Positions 61,985-64,000 of a stretch of 64,000 nt of DNA are shown here, piece by piece. The position numbers and the translations under genes are program-made. The notes under the pieces are model-generated. The model had not been told where the DNA came from and did no database searches. It worked only from the letters and a program-made list of their open reading frames with translations. The stretch covers positions 1 to 64,000 of the forward strand of contig JAINDL010000076.1 of assembly GCA_019931245.1 (NCBI GenBank). Direction: 5' to 3'. Numbering within the stretch: the stretch's first letter is position 1; each line of letters opens with the position of its first letter. Source of the DNA: Bryobacteraceae bacterium CoA2 C42. Lineage in GTDB: Bacteria > Acidobacteriota > Terriglobia > Bryobacterales > Bryobacteraceae.

Positions 61985-64000
61985 GTGACTGACCTCAAAC
62001 GACAACTGATTGGAGCGTTCATCGTCATTCTGACGGTGACGGTGGTTGTTGCGGCGGCGATTAACTTCCAGCAGCAGAACAAGTTTGAGCTGCCGGAGGA
62101 TGGGGTGACCTGGGTGGACCGGTCGACCCCGTTGCATCCGCAGGCCGTGGTGGCTCTGCGGGTGGCGCCGGGCCGGGCGGGGGACAAGTTTGGGATCCAC
62201 GAAGGCGATGTGCTGCGGCGCATTGGGACGCTGCCGGTAGAGCGGGCGACGGATGTCGCGCAGATTCTGGCGGGGGCCGGGGCGTGGAAAAAGCTCGATT
62301 ATTACGTCGAACGGCTGGTGACGCGGCAGGGTGTTTCGGTGGCGCTCGATACGAAGCTGGCCGTGGTGGTGGAGGCGCGGACGGCGGGAACGGCCGTGCT
62401 GTACCAGTATGTGGTGGGCGCGGCGTACCTGTTTATCGGGCTTTTTGTGTTTTTCCGGCGCGGCTCGGCGCATCGGGCGGTGCATTTTTACCTCCTTTGC
62501 CTGGCCAGCTTTGTGCTGAACACGTTCCACTACACGGGGAAGCTGAATAACTTCGATAAGGTGGTGTACTACGCGAATGTAATTGCCGGGTTTTACCTGC
62601 CGACGCTGTTTTTCCGTTTTGCGGTGGCGTTTCCCGAGCCGGCGCGGCCGTTCCGGGTGCGCTCGATGCGGGCGCTCTTGTATGTGCCAGCGATGGTGCT
62701 TTCGCTCGCGTGGGTGCTGATCACCTCCGGGACCCTGCGTTTGGGGGTTCCGCTGACGGAGTTGCGCTGGATGATGGACCGGTTCTGGCTGCTGTTTGTC
62801 GTGGCGGGCCAGATGGCGGGGGCGGCGGTGCTGGCGGTGCGGTATCCGCGGGCGGAGGACCCGATTGTGCGGCAGCAGTTGAAGTGGCTGCGGAACGGGG
62901 CGATGCTGGGGGTGTTGCCGTTTGCGTTGCTCTACGCGGTGCCCTACGCGCTGGGGGTGGTGCCGACGGCGCGGATGGAGATGGCGGTGTTAGCGCTGGT
63001 GCTGGTGCCGGTGACTTGGGCGTACGCGATTTTCCGCTATCGATTGATGGATGTGGACGTAATTTTCCAGCAGGGTTACGTGTACACGGCCGCGACGCTG
63101 GGCGTGTTGGCGGTGTTTTATGGCCTGCTGGTTTCGATTACCACCGGTCGGACGGCGGGGCCGGAGGGTGGGGAGCAGCCGTCCCGGTTTGACGATTTGT
63201 CGCCGGCGGCGCTGGTGGTGCTGATTCTGGTGGCGGCGTTTGTGTTTCAGCCGATCCGGAACTGGCTGCAGGAGGTACTGGACCGGTATGTGTTTTACCG
63301 GGATCGGTACGACTACCGGCGAACGCTGATTGAGTTTGCGCGGGAGTTGAGCGCGGAGACGGACCTGAACCGGATGTTGAGTTCGGTGTCGGACCGGTTG
63401 TTGCGCACGCTGTCGATTCAGCACTTGGCGTTTTTCCTGTCCGAGGAGCGGAAGCAAGAGGGATTCCGGCTGTACATGACGGCGGGTTTGACGCGTCCGG
63501 TGCCGGAGGTGATGGATCTGTCGTTTCTGTCGTCGGCGGAGGCGGGGCAGACGCCGTATCTCTTTTTTGAGCGGACGCGGAACTTCGTGGATGTGCTGGC
63601 GCGGGAGTGGCCCGGGAGTGTGAAGCAGACGATTGCCGAGTTGGGGCTGACCTATTACATTCCCTGCACGGCGCGGGGCCGGGTGATTGCGTGGCTGGGG
63701 GTGTCGCGGACGGATAAGGGCGATTTTCTGTCGTCCGACGACGTGGAACTGCTGGTGACGCTGTGCGGCTACGTGGGGATTGCGATCGAGAATGCGCGGC
63801 TGTACCGGTCGCTCGAACGGAAGGCCGAAGAGGTGGAGCGGCTGAAGGAGTTCAGCGAAAACATTGTCGAGTCGATCAACGTCGGCATTCTGGCGGTAGA
63901 TCTCGAGGATCGCGTGGAGAGCTGGAATTCGCAGATGGAGCAGTTGACGGGGATCCGGCGGCAGGATGCCGTGGACCGGCGGCTGCGGGAGCTGCTACCG
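61985..64000 (+). CDS. Membrane sensor kinase with PDZ-like, GAF and PAS domains (3' end outside window)
   Basis: A GTG start at 61985 opens 672 codons that run off the window. Residues ~7-28 form a membrane helix (LIGAFIVILTVTVVVAAAI). Residues ~50-130 look PDZ-like (KFGIHEGDVLRRIGTLPVERATDVAQIL). Several helices then cover ~140-430, resembling 7TM-type sensor kinases. A GAF-like domain (~450-610; ending LVTLCGYVGIAIENARLYRSLERKA) and the start of a PAS domain (ENIVESINVGILAVDLEDRVESWNSQMEQLTG) follow. The kinase core is expected downstream, outside the window. No catalytic part is visible, so the assignment rests on order. Confidence 0.85.
   Translation, partial: MTDLKRQLIGAFIVILTVTVVVAAAINFQQQNKFELPEDGVTWVDRSTPLHPQAVVALRVAPGRAGDKFGIHEGDVLRRIGTLPVERATDVAQILAGAGAWKKLDYYVERLVTRQGVSVALDTKLAVVVEARTAGTAVLYQYVVGAAYLFIGLFVFFRRGSAHRAVHFYLLCLASFVLNTFHYTGKLNNFDKVVYYANVIAGFYLPTLFFRFAVAFPEPARPFRVRSMRALLYVPAMVLSLAWVLITSGTLRLGVPLTELRWMMDRFWLLFVVAGQMAGAAVLAVRYPRAEDPIVRQQLKWLRNGAMLGVLPFALLYAVPYALGVVPTARMEMAVLALVLVPVTWAYAIFRYRLMDVDVIFQQGYVYTAATLGVLAVFYGLLVSITTGRTAGPEGGEQPSRFDDLSPAALVVLILVAAFVFQPIRNWLQEVLDRYVFYRDRYDYRRTLIEFARELSAETDLNRMLSSVSDRLLRTLSIQHLAFFLSEERKQEGFRLYMTAGLTRPVPEVMDLSFLSSAEAGQTPYLFFERTRNFVDVLAREWPGSVKQTIAELGLTYYIPCTARGRVIAWLGVSRTDKGDFLSSDDVELLVTLCGYVGIAIENARLYRSLERKAEEVERLKEFSENIVESINVGILAVDLEDRVESWNSQMEQLTGIRRQDAVDRRLRELLP

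Noticed and set aside
1-64000. CRISPR arrays, rRNA and tRNA genes
   Set aside because: No regularly spaced repeats of CRISPR size and no rRNA or tRNA-like sequences were found by reading.

Overview
The window is high-GC chromosomal DNA that most resembles an acidobacterium of the Bryobacterales / Candidatus Solibacter group. This is inferred from gene content: a YVTN propeller protein ending in a domain of the TIGR03437 (Solibacter C-terminal) type at 27509-30391, a long carboxypeptidase-regulatory-type TonB receptor, a PSD1/DUF1501 pair, several secreted PQQ/NHL propeller proteins and a complete-looking Tad locus. No rRNA, tRNA or CRISPR array was seen.

Region 1 (1-8153) is mobile. A serine-resolvase gene cut by the window edge runs into the 3' part of a transposition-type AAA ATPase. 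Next comes a minus-strand operon: a small Cys/His protein, a TonB receptor and a DUF4198-like/kelch fusion. A second, intact resolvase follows. Two 24-bp-spaced copies of a terminal-repeat-like sequence end in TGACA at 6781, exactly where a DUF262 reading frame is interrupted. The simplest reading is a Tn7/Tn5053-like element that carries a TonB uptake operon and lies inside a DUF262 gene.

Region 2 (8234-30391) holds export, polysaccharide and redox functions. It has a heparinase/alginate-lyase-like enzyme, an NADP-binding reductase divergent from a TetR regulator with a perfect palindromic operator, a PQQ propeller protein, and a two-component pair whose kinase senses through two discoidin-like domains. 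Divergent from the kinase are a PQQ dehydrogenase fused to five CxxCH motifs and a TonB receptor. A housekeeping minus-strand run follows (rimO, yacG, pgpA, a TIG/NHL protein, cinA), with a frameshifted mannonate-dehydratase-like gene and the TIGR03437 protein upstream of it.

Region 3 (30482-42589) is a Tad (Flp pilus) locus on the plus strand: DUF192, TadD-like TPR lipoprotein, flp, a polytopic membrane protein, cpaB, cpaC, three TadE/F/G-type pseudopilins, cpaE, cpaF, tadB and tadC. No prepilin peptidase gene is visible.

Region 4 (42599-64000) is mostly core: a minus-strand operon (S9 peptidase, scpA, scpB, rluB-like, CoA-binding protein), a plus-strand operon (gamma-carbonic-anhydrase-like, hisS, OsmC), aspS behind a structured leader, a perfect bidirectional terminator, ilvE, an M48 peptidase with a Zn-dehydrogenase, the PSD1/DUF1501 pair, a tandem universal stress protein, a MgtC/DUF4010 membrane protein, tpx, and a large sensor kinase that runs off the end of the window. 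Four-base ATGA overlaps recur across the window and point to translational coupling.
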